Assembly: GCA_016699855.1 (NCBI GenBank)
Contig: CP064988.1
Location: forward strand, 3,314,501 to 3,378,500
Source: Rhodospirillales bacterium
GTDB taxonomy: Bacteria > Pseudomonadota > Alphaproteobacteria > Reyranellales > Reyranellaceae
Direction: 5' to 3'
DNA: 64,000 nt
In this document: piece by piece, positions 44,422 to 53,237 of the stretch
Layout of the letters: each line of letters opens with the position of its first letter
Position numbering within the stretch: the stretch's first letter is position 1
The notes under the pieces: model-generated
Told to the model about the DNA's origin: nothing
Databases searched by the model: none
Seen by the model: only the letters and a program-made list of their open reading frames with translations
Program-made: the position numbers and the translations under genes

Positions 44422-44870
44422 GTTCTCGTTCCTCTCAGAAAATGTGGACGGACTGCTGATCCGCTTCGCGCCGTCGTCCGCCTGATCCGACGCCTAGGCG
44501 ACATACAACACCGATTCGAGGTCGATGTGGCTATCACGAAGTCGTGAACACAGTCAAAAAATCCAATGTTTCCAAGTCGTAACTGGGTTTCATATGGCCG
44601 CGTACGGAATGCCCCTATGGACGGAGCGGTCAGGCTCCGCTGTCGGCGAAAGGCGGTTGGTTTTCCGGCGGGTTGCTGGATAGCGTAGTGATTACCGATA
44701 GTTGACGAATATATATAAGATTCTCCCGAATATAGCTGATCGAGTCGAACTGGAGTAGGCTGTTTTCATTAAGCTGGCGATCCGTGGATGGACGCCGCTT
44801 CCGATCCGACACCAACGACATTCCGCATCAACCAGCACCGCGCCGGACCCCGGGGCGGCGGAGTCCACGC
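44422..44870. promoter_or_regulatory. AT-richer control region upstream of the portal-side phage genes
   Basis: About 450 bases without a convincing gene. From 44540 to 44780 it is clearly richer in A/T than the flanks and has TTGACG (44702-44707) with TATATAAG directly downstream, and a repeated GAATATA. These look like promoter elements for the following + strand phage genes, and on the other strand for cytochrome c'. Spacing of the best pair is not ideal. Confidence 0.45.
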
Positions 44871-46766
44871 ATGCCCGTGTCGTCCGCGCCGCAAGGATTC
44901 GACATCGATCTCTGGCCGGCGCCGGACGCGGGGGGCGACCCCGACGGCGCGTCGCTGATCGATCCGCCGCGCATGCCCGCGCGGCCGGGCGGCGCCGACG
45001 CGTTGCCGGCCGAGGCCCGCGCCGTGTTCGACCGCGTCCGGGCGCGCGAGGACGACCACTTCGTGTCGTCGCAGACGCACGACGCCCGGCTGGCGTGGCG
45101 CGAGGCGTTCGAGGCGGGCATCGAACCGCGGGACGCCGCCGAGGCGCGGCGCGACGACGGCCTCGCACGCGGGCTGACGACGCGGATCGACGCCGACATC
45201 GCGCGGCGTCTGGAGGAGGCGCCGTCGCCGGAGGCGCGCCGCCGTCTCGACGAGGCGCTGCGGACGGCGCGGCGCGCGACCTTGGCCGAGGCGGTGCGCG
45301 TCGAGCACGGCGCGCGGGTCGCCGACCTGCGGGGATCGCTCGACGCCCGGCTCGCGGCCATCGCCGCGCGCGCCGTCGAGGCGCCCGACGGGATCGATGG
45401 TGGAATCGCGGAGGCGCGCGCGCTGCTCGAGGCCAACCCGCTGCTGGTGCCGGCGCGCGAGCGCGACCGGGCGATCGCGCGGTTCGAGCGCGAGACGACC
45501 GAGGGCGCGGTCGCGCGGCTGGTCGATGTCGATCCGGCGGGCGCCGCGCGTCTGCTCGAACAGCCGGCGTGGCGCCGGCGCGTCGGCGACGCGCACGGCG
45601 ATCTCGTCGAGCGCGCGCGCGCCGCCAGCGCCACCCGCGCCGCGATCGAGGCGGCCGGCGTGGAGGGCGCGATCGAAGCGGACGCCGCCGCCGCGCGTGA
45701 GGGGCGGGATTCGGCGCGCTTCGACGTCGATGGCTGGATCGCGGAGGCGCGGCGTGCCGGCGACGCCGACGAACTCGGACGACGCATCCGCGCCGGTGAG
45801 CGCCACCGGCGCGTCGTCGCCGCCGCGGATGGCGCGCGCCGGCGCTTCGAGGTCGAGCGCTGGTCGTCGACGGCGAACGTCGCGATGGACGAAGTCGATG
45901 ACCGCGCCGCCGACGCGTCCGTCGACCCGATGTCGGCGGAGGACGCCGACCACCATCTCGCGATCCTGCGCCGCGGGCGCGCGCGGCGCCTGCGCGACGA
46001 TCCGGCCGGCGAGGCCTTCGGCCATCCCGCGCTGCGCGCGTCGCTGGCGCGGCTGGGCACGCCGGGGCACGACGGCGCCGCCGCCGGGCTGATCGCGCGG
46101 GGCCTGGCGCTCCAGGCGGAGATGGGCGTCGCCGAGGATCGCCGGCGCCTGCTGCCTGTGGCGACACGCGGCGGAATCGTCGCGGCGATCGAGGAACGTG
46201 GAGACGACGCGTTGGCGCGCCTGGTCGAGCTCTGTCCGTCGCCGCACCGCGCGCGTCTGACGGCCGAGCTGGTCGAGACGGGGCTGCGGCCGCGCTTCGC
46301 GCTGATGGCGGCGCTGCGCGCCTCGCCGGTGACGGCGGCGGCCGCGGCGCGGCTCGCGGCGGCGCACCGTCTCGCGCTCGACGACACCGCGCCGGGCGTG
46401 GAGGCGCGCGGCGCGGCGGCGGAGTCGGCGGCCGAGGCGCTGTTCGCGCGCTCGACGCTCGGCGTCGTCCTGCACGAGGGCGCCGCGCGGCGCGGCCGGG
46501 CGACGCCGCCTTTCGACCGCGCCTACGAGGACCTCGAGGCGGCGGCGACGCGGATCGCCCGCGCGCTGACGCCGCGCCACGGGCGCGCCGCCGCGCGCAT
46601 CGCCGTCGACGCCTTGTGCGCCGCCTACGAGGCGGGCGCCGCGAATCCGGGCGCGCGCGACCGGCTCGACGCGTTCCTGCGCCATCTCGGCGTCGTCGAA
46701 CGCACGGCGCGGCGGGACGCGTTGCGCGCCCTGTCGCGCGACGAAGGCGCGTCCGCTTCCAACTGA
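44871..46766 (+). CDS. Large helical phage-region protein, unknown function
   Basis: 631-residue protein, extremely rich in Ala and Arg with charged helices throughout, no recognisable domain and no signal. Features: VFDRVRAREDDHFVSSQTHD near the start and FDRAYEDLEAAATRIARALT near the end. It may be an internal virion or ejection-type protein of a podovirus, since it is the first of a long run of phage structural genes and its length fits such proteins. The ATG at 44871 is chosen because CGGCGGAG lies 7 bases upstream; 44784 is an alternative. Function is not assigned. Confidence 0.5.
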   Translation: MPVSSAPQGFDIDLWPAPDAGGDPDGASLIDPPRMPARPGGADALPAEARAVFDRVRAREDDHFVSSQTHDARLAWREAFEAGIEPRDAAEARRDDGLARGLTTRIDADIARRLEEAPSPEARRRLDEALRTARRATLAEAVRVEHGARVADLRGSLDARLAAIAARAVEAPDGIDGGIAEARALLEANPLLVPARERDRAIARFERETTEGAVARLVDVDPAGAARLLEQPAWRRRVGDAHGDLVERARAASATRAAIEAAGVEGAIEADAAAAREGRDSARFDVDGWIAEARRAGDADELGRRIRAGERHRRVVAAADGARRRFEVERWSSTANVAMDEVDDRAADASVDPMSAEDADHHLAILRRGRARRLRDDPAGEAFGHPALRASLARLGTPGHDGAAAGLIARGLALQAEMGVAEDRRRLLPVATRGGIVAAIEERGDDALARLVELCPSPHRARLTAELVETGLRPRFALMAALRASPVTAAAAARLAAAHRLALDDTAPGVEARGAAAESAAEALFARSTLGVVLHEGAARRGRATPPFDRAYEDLEAAATRIARALTPRHGRAAARIAVDALCAAYEAGAANPGARDRLDAFLRHLGVVERTARRDALRALSRDEGASASN

Positions 46767-46799
46767 CACTGGCTTCCCTCGGTCGCGGAGGATGACCCG

Positions 46800-46988
46800 A
46801 TGGCTTTCGTGATGCCCAAACCGCCGAAGGTCCGGCAGGCGCCGTCGCGCGACGATCCGCGTGTCGAGGAGGAGCGGCGCCGGCGCCGGCTCCAGGCGGC
46901 GGCGGTCGGCCGCGACGCGCTGATCCTGTCCGGATCCGGCGCCTCGGCGCCGCCGCCGGTGGCCGCCAAGCGGCTGCTCGGCGAATGA
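46800..46988 (+). CDS. Small phage protein of the connector region
   Basis: 62-residue protein (MAFVMPKPPKVRQAPSRDDP ...) preceded by GGAGG 6-7 bases before the ATG at 46800. Similar short Pro/Arg-rich proteins sit upstream of head-tail connector genes in podoviruses. Its TGA overlaps the ATG of the portal gene (ATGA). Function unknown. Confidence 0.6.
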   Translation: MAFVMPKPPKVRQAPSRDDPRVEEERRRRRLQAAAVGRDALILSGSGASAPPPVAAKRLLGE

Positions 46989-48763
46989 GCGCGCGGGCCA
47001 TGATGGCGCGATCCGACGGCCCCGGCGCGGCGCCGGCATCGCGCCCGGTCGCCGGTGGCGACGACGGCGTGTCGACGCCGGCCGAGGGCGCGGTCCTGGC
47101 GGCGGCGATCCTGCGTCGCTGCGACCAGTTGTTCGCGGCGCGCCAGCCCTGGGAGACGCACTGGGCGCAGGTCGCGGACCACGTGCTGCCGCGGCGGGCC
47201 GAGATCGGCGGCCCGCCAGTCGTCGGGGACATGCGCGGGCGCCAGCTGCTGGACTCCACGGGCATCCACGCCAACGAGCTGCTGGCGGCGGCGCTGCACG
47301 GCATGTTGACGAATCCGGCGACGCGCTGGTTCCAGCTCGACATCGCCGGGATCGACGACGACGCGCTGGCCGACGCGGCGCGCGGGTGGCTGGCGGCCGC
47401 CGGCGACTCGCTGGCCGAGGCGCTGGAGGAGAGCAACTTCGCGACCCAGGCGCACGAGCTCTATCTGGATCTCGGTTGCTTCGGCACGGGCTGCCTCTAC
47501 CTCGACGAGACCGGGGGACGGCTGCGCTTCGCCACCAGGTCCCTGGCGGAGATCGCCGTCGCCGAGGACGCGTTCGGCGCGATCGACACCGTGATGCGCC
47601 GCTTCCCGTTCACCGCGCGCCAGGCGGTCCAGGCCTTCGGCGCCGCCGCTCTGGGCGCGAAGCTGCGCGAGGCGGCCGCGCGCGAGCCCGACCGTCCGTT
47701 CTCGTTCATCCACGCGGTGTTCCCCTCGGCCGACGACGTCGACGGCGCGCCGGGCGGCGAGGGCGCCGCGGCGTCCCGCGCGCGCTACGTCTCGGTCTAC
47801 GTCTGCGCCGAGGATCGCCGCGTGGTGTCCCGCGGCGCGTACCATGAGTTTCCGTACATGGTGCCGCGCTGGAGCAAGGGGACCGGCGAGGTCTACGGCC
47901 GCTCGCCCGCGATGTCGGCGCTGGCCGACATGAAGGCGCTCAACGAGATGTGCCGCACGTCGCTGCTGTCGGCGCAGAAGGCGGTCGATCCGCCGATCAT
48001 GCTGCCCGACGACGGTTTCGTCGGAAAGATCGCGACGTCGCCGGGGAGCATCAATTTCTACCGCGCCGGCGCGCAGGACCGCATCCAGCCGCTGCCCTTC
48101 GCCGGCGACGTGCGCCTCGGCCTCGAGATGGAGGAGCGGCGGCGGCAGTTCATCCGCGCCGCGTTCTTCGTCGACCAGCTGCGGCTGGCCGAGGGACCGC
48201 AGATGACGGCGACGGAGGTGCTCCAGAGGACGGAGGAGAAGCTGCGGCTAATGGGGCCGGTGCTCGGACGCCTGCAGAGCGAGCTGTTGCGCCCGCTGAT
48301 CGCGCGCGCCTTCGCGATCCTGGCGCGGCTCGGCCGGATCGCGCCGCCACCGGCGGCGCTGCGTAAGGCGGTCGGCGGACGGCTGCGCGTCGACTACACC
48401 TCGCCGATCGCGCGCGCCCAGCGCGCCGACGAGACCCAGGCGATCGGGCGGGTGACGCAGATGGCGCAGCCCTTCATGGCCGCCGACCCGTCGCTGCTCG
48501 ACCTGATCGACGCGGAGAAGCTGATCCGCCACGTCGCCGCGCGCGAGGGATTGCCGCGCGGCCTGCTGCGCGACGAGCGGCAGCTCGCCGGCCTGCGACG
48601 CCGCCGCGCCGAGGAGATGACGGAGGCCGGCGCCGCCCTGTCCGGGGCCACGCGGCCCGGCGGCGCCCCTGTGGAGGCGCCGGTAGGCGATCCGTTGCTC
48701 GCGATGCTGCGTGGCGGCGCAAGCGCGGCGCCGGTCGGCCCGGCGCGTGGCGGTGCGTCGTGA
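46985..48763 (+). CDS. Podovirus head-to-tail connector (portal) protein
   Basis: 592-residue portal of the T7/BPP-1-like connector family (Head-tail_con). Family features: CDQLFAARQPWETHWAQVAD near residue 43, FGTGCLYLDETGGRLRF near 165, YHEFPYMVPRWSKGTGEVYG near 285 and MTATEVLQRTEEKLRLMGPV near 405. Twelve copies form the DNA entry ring used by the terminase and tail. It begins with an ATGA overlap after the small 62-residue gene and ends with a GTGA overlap into a Bbp19-like gene, so the whole set is one operon. Confidence 0.9.
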   Translation: MSARAMMARSDGPGAAPASRPVAGGDDGVSTPAEGAVLAAAILRRCDQLFAARQPWETHWAQVADHVLPRRAEIGGPPVVGDMRGRQLLDSTGIHANELLAAALHGMLTNPATRWFQLDIAGIDDDALADAARGWLAAAGDSLAEALEESNFATQAHELYLDLGCFGTGCLYLDETGGRLRFATRSLAEIAVAEDAFGAIDTVMRRFPFTARQAVQAFGAAALGAKLREAAAREPDRPFSFIHAVFPSADDVDGAPGGEGAAASRARYVSVYVCAEDRRVVSRGAYHEFPYMVPRWSKGTGEVYGRSPAMSALADMKALNEMCRTSLLSAQKAVDPPIMLPDDGFVGKIATSPGSINFYRAGAQDRIQPLPFAGDVRLGLEMEERRRQFIRAAFFVDQLRLAEGPQMTATEVLQRTEEKLRLMGPVLGRLQSELLRPLIARAFAILARLGRIAPPPAALRKAVGGRLRVDYTSPIARAQRADETQAIGRVTQMAQPFMAADPSLLDLIDAEKLIRHVAAREGLPRGLLRDERQLAGLRRRRAEEMTEAGAALSGATRPGGAPVEAPVGDPLLAMLRGGASAAPVGPARGGAS

Positions 48764-49041
48764 CGACACCGGAGGTTTCCGGCGACGCCGGACGGGGTCC
48801 CGGGATCGGCGACGAACGCGAACGCCGCCGCCTCTACGCCGCCGTGTTCGACTCGCCGGATGGCGTGCGGGTGCTCGACGATCTCGGGCGCGCCTGCTTC
48901 GCCGCCGCGCCGACCTACGTGCGCGGTGACGCCGTCGAGAGCGCGCGCCGCGAGGGCATGCGCGCGGTGTGGCTGCGGATCGGCGGGATTCTCGATCCGC
49001 GTCCACGCGGTTCCGACGCGCCGTCCGACGCCGGACGCTAG
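48760..49041 (+). CDS. Bbp19-like phage protein
   Basis: 93-residue protein with RLYAAVFDSPDGVRVLDDLG and ESARREGMRAVWLRIGGIL, the layout of the Bbp19 family found next to connector genes in Bordetella-type podoviruses. GTG start at 48760 overlaps the portal stop (GTGA), supporting translational coupling. Role in the virion is not known. Confidence 0.72.
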   Translation: MTTPEVSGDAGRGPGIGDERERRRLYAAVFDSPDGVRVLDDLGRACFAAAPTYVRGDAVESARREGMRAVWLRIGGILDPRPRGSDAPSDAGR

Positions 49042-49131
49042 CCCGCGACCACGAAATTCCCGAGTGAACACGAGTGCGGCCCGCCGCGACCGCGCGAGCC
49101 CATCCGATCGCGTCCGACCAAGGAGTGCCCG

Positions 49132-49986
49132 ATGGAATCCGGATATCCGTACCCGCGCGACCCGTCGCCTGAGGACACGCTCGTGCGTGGCGTCGACGAC
49201 ATCGACCGCCCGGTCGAGACGGCCGCGCCCGCGCCGGCGGTGGACTGGCGCGACGCGCTGCCGCTGGAACTGCGCGACGATCCCACCCTGCGCGACGTGC
49301 GCGACGTCGCCGGCCTCGCGAAAGGCTACATCCACGCGCAGCGACTCGTCGGCGCCGACCGGATCCCGGTGCCCGGTCGCAACGCCGATCCCGAGGCGTG
49401 GGCGATGGTGTTCGACCGGCTGGGCCGGCCGCGCTCGCCCGACGGCTACAGCCTGGAGCGCCCGGCCGAAATGGAGCTGCCGTACGACGAGGGACTGGAG
49501 TCCGCGTTCCGCGAACGGGCGCACGCGCTCGGATTGCTGCCGGAGCAGGCCGCCGGGCTCTACGCGTGGTGGCTCGACCTGAACCGCGACGACGTGGCGC
49601 AGCAGCGGCGGATGGTCGAGTCGCGGCGCGACGGCGCGCGGGAGGCGCTGCGCGCGGAATGGGCGCACCGCTTCGACGACCGCCTGCGGCGCGCCAACGA
49701 CGCGCTGCGCCGCTTCGCCGACGACGAACTGCGCGAGCGTGTCGCCGAGGGGCTGGGCGACGATCCCGCCTTCATCCGGTTCTGCGCGCGGATCGGCGAC
49801 CTGGTCGGCGAGCACCGTCTCGAGGGGCCCGGCGCCGGCGCCGGATTCTCGTCGGCGGTCGACGCCAAGCGGCGCATCGCCGAGGTCTTCGCGGACCGCG
49901 GCCATCCCTATTTCCAGCGCGACGATCCGCGCCACGCGCACGCCGTGGAGGAGGTCCGCCGGCTGTTCGAATCGGCCTACGGCTGA
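49132..49986 (+). CDS. Putative phage scaffolding protein
   Basis: 284-residue acidic, helical protein lying between portal and capsid genes, the position of scaffold proteins in T7-like phages. WRDALPLELRDDPTLRDVRD and KGYIHAQRLVGADRIPVPG are typical of scaffold-like proteins in such clusters, and the long charged helices around 150-215 fit a coiled-coil assembly core. It ends YFQRDDPRHAHAVEEVRRL. It would guide capsid assembly and leave the head. Assignment is by position and composition. Confidence 0.7.
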   Translation: MESGYPYPRDPSPEDTLVRGVDDIDRPVETAAPAPAVDWRDALPLELRDDPTLRDVRDVAGLAKGYIHAQRLVGADRIPVPGRNADPEAWAMVFDRLGRPRSPDGYSLERPAEMELPYDEGLESAFRERAHALGLLPEQAAGLYAWWLDLNRDDVAQQRRMVESRRDGAREALRAEWAHRFDDRLRRANDALRRFADDELRERVAEGLGDDPAFIRFCARIGDLVGEHRLEGPGAGAGFSSAVDAKRRIAEVFADRGHPYFQRDDPRHAHAVEEVRRLFESAYG

Positions 49987-50013
49987 AGCGTCGCGAAAGG
50001 GAGGGACGATCAG

Positions 50014-50595
50014 ATGATCCTGTCGACGACCGCGGCGGCGAGCCGCCTCCGGATCCGGCCGTTCGATGCCGGCGACGTCGAGCGCATCGAGCCGCGCGCG
50101 GCGGCGCGGCGCGAGCTGCTGGCGCTGGGCGACACCGCGGCGCGGGCCGCGATGTGCGCGGAGGCCGGCCCGGCCTTCACCGGCTTCTGCGGCGACCGGC
50201 TGGTGTTCTGCGCCGGCGCCATCGAGCTGTGGCCGGGCGTGGCCGAGGGCTGGGCGCTGGTGTCGCCGTTGGTCGAGCGCCGGCGCGTGGCGTTCCACCG
50301 CGCGATCCTCGGGTTGCTGGCGCGGCACCAGCCGGCGTGGCGCTGCCACCGGCTGCAGGCGACCGTGCGGCAGGGCGAAGCCGCCGCGGCGCGCTGGCTG
50401 TCGCGGCTGGGCTTCGTCTACGAGGGCCGCATGGCGGGCTATGGGCCCGACGGCGCCGACCATCTGCGGTTCGCGCGCATCCTGCCGATGGCGCCGTCGG
50501 CCTCGGATGCGCCGCTCCGCGCGCCCGACGCCGGTCCGTGGACCTACGACGCCACGACGCGGCGCGCGGTCGAAGCCGAACTGCTCGCGGCGTAG
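50014..50595 (+). CDS. Phage-encoded GNAT-like acetyltransferase
   Basis: 193-residue protein with a GNAT-like pattern: LRIRPFDAGDVERIE, FCAGAIELWPGVAEGWALVS, then RLQATVRQGEAAAARWLSRL and GFVYEGRMAGYGPDGADHL. Such single-domain GNAT proteins are often found between scaffold and capsid genes of related podoviruses, where they may modify a host or virion protein. AAAGGGAGGGAC lies upstream of the ATG. Acetyl-CoA loop detail cannot be verified by eye. Confidence 0.7.
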   Translation: MILSTTAAASRLRIRPFDAGDVERIEPRAAARRELLALGDTAARAAMCAEAGPAFTGFCGDRLVFCAGAIELWPGVAEGWALVSPLVERRRVAFHRAILGLLARHQPAWRCHRLQATVRQGEAAAARWLSRLGFVYEGRMAGYGPDGADHLRFARILPMAPSASDAPLRAPDAGPWTYDATTRRAVEAELLAA

Positions 50596-50604
50596 GGGCT
50601 GGAA

Positions 50605-51003
50605 ATGTCCTGGGCGCTTCCCGTCGCCGCTGCCATCAGCGCCGTCGGCTCGTTCACGCAATCCATGTCGCAGGCCTCGGCCGCGTCGGCCGCCGCCCGC
50701 CAGGCGCGGCAGGACGCGGCGCTGGCCGAGGCGGCGCAGCGCCGTAAATCGGCCAAGCTGCTCGGCACCGCGCGCACGCGCTTCCTCGCGTCGGGCGTGA
50801 CGCTCGACGGCTCGCCGCAGGACGCGCTCGACGACATCGCGCAGGACGCCGAGCTCGACGCGCTGACCCTGCGCTACCGCGGCGAGGTCCAGGCCGAGCG
50901 CCTCGAGGCCGAGGCGCGGATGCGCCGCTTCGGCGGTGGCACCGCGCTGGCCGCCGACACGCTGCGCGTGGGCCACAGCCTGTGGGGGCCGCGACCCCGA
51001 TAG
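50605..51003 (+). CDS. Phage internal virion protein (T7 gp14-like)
   Basis: 132-residue protein starting with a hydrophobic segment (LPVAAAISAVGSFTQSMS) followed by long Ala/Gln-rich helices (RKSAKLLGTARTRFLASG, ELDALTLRYRGEVQAERL). Features and genomic place match small internal virion proteins of podoviruses that enter the cell envelope during ejection. It follows the GNAT gene by 9 bases. Assignment by composition and synteny. Confidence 0.6.
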   Translation: MSWALPVAAAISAVGSFTQSMSQASAASAAARQARQDAALAEAAQRRKSAKLLGTARTRFLASGVTLDGSPQDALDDIAQDAELDALTLRYRGEVQAERLEAEARMRRFGGGTALAADTLRVGHSLWGPRPR

Positions 51004-51207
51004 GCCGCGCCATCGTTCCGGCCGGGCAGCCGCGACGCGCTCGCGGTCCGGCGGTCCTCCGGACGCGCGGGCGTCCGGTTCCACCCACGGGCCCGCCACC
51101 GCGGCGGCCGGACCAGCCGCCCCGCCGCCCGCGGGAGAACGGCCCGGCGTCGCGCGCGGACAACCCGCATCCATCGCGCGGCGCGACCGGCGCCGCGAGG
51201 AGGTCCC
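51004..51207. other. 204-bp spacer before the capsid gene
   Basis: No gene with a ribosome binding site is apparent. A very GC-rich leader, ending in GCGAGGAGGTCCC, supplies the Shine-Dalgarno for the capsid gene. Confidence 0.5.
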
Positions 51208-52074
51208 ATGTCCATCCAGATCAGCGAAGCGTTCATCCAGCAGTACAGCCACAACGTCACGCTCGTGGCGCAGCAGAAGGGCTCGCGCCTGCGCGAGGCG
51301 GTGCGCGAGGAGCGCCACGTCGGCAAGGCGGTGTTCTACGACCGCATCGGCCGCACCGCCGCGATCCGCCGCACCTCGCGCCACGGCGACACGCCGCGCA
51401 TCGACGTGCCGCACTCGCGCCGCCGCGTCACCCTGGTCGACTACGACTGGGCCGACCTGATCGACAACGTCGACCGCGTGCGGCTGTCGATCGACCCGGC
51501 GTCGCACTACGTCACCGCCGCGGCGTGGGCGATGGGCCGCGCCATGGACGACGAGATCGTCGCGGCGGCCACCGGCGTGGCGCAGGCCGGCGAGAACGGC
51601 CAGACCGACGTGCCGTTCCCGGCGTCGCAGGTCGTGCCGGCCAGCGCGACGGGCCTCACGGTCGCCAAGCTGTTGGCGGCCAAGGAGCTGTTCGACGCCG
51701 CCGACATCGACCCCGACGAGCCGCGCTTCATCGCCTGCACCGCCAAGCAGATCGCCAACCTGCTGTCGGAGGACGAGGTCGCGAGCGCCGACTACAACTC
51801 GGTCAAGGCGCTGGTCCAGGGCGAGGTCGACACGTTCCTCGGCTTCCGCTTCATCCGCACGCAGCGTCTGCCGCTGAGCGGCGGCGGCGCGCGGCGCTGC
51901 ATGGCGTGGACGCGCGACGGGCTGCTGCTGTCGGTCGGCGCCGAGCCGGTCGCCAAGATGACCGAGCGGCCGGACAAGAACTACGCGACGCAGGTCTACT
52001 TCTCCATGTCCGTCGGCGCCGCCCGGATGGAGGAGGAGCGCGTCGTCGAGATCCAGTGCGTCGAAGCGGCCTGA
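51208..52074 (+). CDS. Phage major capsid protein
   Basis: 288-residue capsid protein of a podovirus-type head. The opening ISEAFIQQYSHNVTLVAQQK and VDYDWADLIDNVDRVRLSID, then HYVTAAAWAMGRAMDDEIVA, are hallmarks of capsid proteins near Bbp-like genes. LLSEDEVASADYNSVKALVQ and GEVDTFLGFRFI match the T7-like/BPP-like capsid core. GAGGAGG 7 bases upstream makes this a well-translated gene, and a terminator follows the decoration gene after it, typical of the most abundant virion protein. Confidence 0.88.
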   Translation: MSIQISEAFIQQYSHNVTLVAQQKGSRLREAVREERHVGKAVFYDRIGRTAAIRRTSRHGDTPRIDVPHSRRRVTLVDYDWADLIDNVDRVRLSIDPASHYVTAAAWAMGRAMDDEIVAAATGVAQAGENGQTDVPFPASQVVPASATGLTVAKLLAAKELFDAADIDPDEPRFIACTAKQIANLLSEDEVASADYNSVKALVQGEVDTFLGFRFIRTQRLPLSGGGARRCMAWTRDGLLLSVGAEPVAKMTERPDKNYATQVYFSMSVGAARMEEERVVEIQCVEAA

Positions 52075-52090
52075 GCGCGGAGGAGAGACC

Positions 52091-52522
52091 ATGACCACGA
52101 CCAATTCCCTCGAGCACGCCAACACCCTGGCCAAGCCGCCGGTCTTCAACCCGCCGGGCGTCTGGTACAGCCGCGTGCGCTGCTTCCAGGCGACGGTGAC
52201 GCTGGCGTCGCAGGCGGTCGGCGACGACATCGTGCTGTTCCTGCTGCCGGCCGGCTTCCGCCCGGCCTACGGCGTCGTCGCCTCGGGCGTCTCGGTCGCC
52301 GGCAGCAAGCTGTCGATCGGCACGTCGGACGAGGCCGGCAAGTACCGCGCGCTGGCCGACGGTCCGGCGGCCGACGTGCCGCAGCTGTTCGGCATCGTGG
52401 CCGCCACGCGCGATCCGCTGGCCGCGTCGGAGACCGTGCGGCTGAAGGTCGAGACCGGCGGCGCGGCGCTGCCGGCGTCCGGTTCGCTCGTCGTGCGCCT
52501 GTTCGGAACGGGCGCCGACTGA
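52091..52522 (+). CDS. Phage head/decoration-type protein
   Basis: 143-residue beta-rich protein directly after the capsid gene. GVWYSRVRCFQATVTLASQA and PAYGVVASGVSVAGSK look like a head-decoration or fibre-type immunoglobulin-like fold. GGAGAGACC precedes the ATG. It is the last gene before the terminator at 52591-52615. Precise role is not known. Confidence 0.6.
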   Translation: MTTTNSLEHANTLAKPPVFNPPGVWYSRVRCFQATVTLASQAVGDDIVLFLLPAGFRPAYGVVASGVSVAGSKLSIGTSDEAGKYRALADGPAADVPQLFGIVAATRDPLAASETVRLKVETGGAALPASGSLVVRLFGTGAD

Positions 52523-52590
52523 GCCGGCGTCCGGCCGTCCCACCCTCGCGGCCGGGCGCCCGCGGCGCGTCGTCGATCCCGCTCCCCGGC

Positions 52591-52615
52591 GGGCGGCGGC
52601 GCGCCGCCCTTTTTT
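52591..52615 (+). terminator. Terminator downstream of the capsid and decoration genes
   Basis: GGGCGGCG(GCG)CGCCGCCC is a perfect hairpin followed by TTTTTT. It would separate the capsid transcript from tail genes and raise capsid expression relative to them. Confidence 0.85.
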
Positions 52616-52648
52616 CTTGTCCATCGATTCCGTGCGCGCGAGGCGTCC

Positions 52649-53203
52649 ATGACGACGACCGTCGATCTGTGCAACGCGGCGCTGGCCAAGATCGGCGCGC
52701 CGCCGATCGCGACGCTCGACGACGAGTCCGAGCCGGCGCGGCTGTGCAAGCGGCGGATCGACGCCGTGCGCGACGCCGTCCTGCGCGCGCACCCGTGGAA
52801 CTGCGCCACGGCGCGGGCGCGGCTGACGGCCGATCTCGCGGCGCCGCCGTTCGGCTTCGCGCACAAGTTCCTGCCGCCGGCGGACTGCCTGCGCGTCGCC
52901 GCCGTCGAGGGCGGCGTGGCGTTCCGCGTCGAAGGCGGACGGATCCTGGCCGACGCGGAGTCGCTCGACGTCGTCTACGTGCGCCGCCCCGCCGATCCGG
53001 CGGTGTTCGACGCGCTGCTGCGCGAGACGATCGCGGCGCGGTTGGCGGCCGAGCTGGCGTATCCGCTGGTGAACTCCTCGGCGCTCGCGGAGTCGCTGTG
53101 GCGGCTCTACGAGCTGCGGCTGCGCGAGGCGCGCGGCATCGACGCGCAGGAGGACGGCGAGCCCGTCGCGCCGGCCAGCTCGTGGATCGCGGCGCGCGCG
53201 TGA
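52649..53203 (+). CDS. Phage tail tubular protein A (T7 gp11-like)
   Basis: 184-residue adaptor protein. VDLCNAALAKIGAPPIATLD with LCKRRIDAVRDAVLRAHPWN is the family signature of tail tubular protein A, which joins the connector to the nozzle. The middle contains FAHKFLPPADCLRVAAVEG and the end LYELRLREARGIDAQED. It lies 33 bases after the terminator, with the nozzle gene 35 bases downstream, the usual podovirus order. Confidence 0.87.
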   Translation: MTTTVDLCNAALAKIGAPPIATLDDESEPARLCKRRIDAVRDAVLRAHPWNCATARARLTADLAAPPFGFAHKFLPPADCLRVAAVEGGVAFRVEGGRILADAESLDVVYVRRPADPAVFDALLRETIAARLAAELAYPLVNSSALAESLWRLYELRLREARGIDAQEDGEPVAPASSWIAARA

Positions 53204-53237
53204 TGGCCCGACGGATCGATCGACGGAGGGACGCGCC

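Noticed and set aside
48394..52230. A 1278-codon minus-strand open frame across phage structural genes
   Set aside because: It lies opposite portal, scaffold, capsid and other recognised + strand genes, has no domain and has shadow-type composition.
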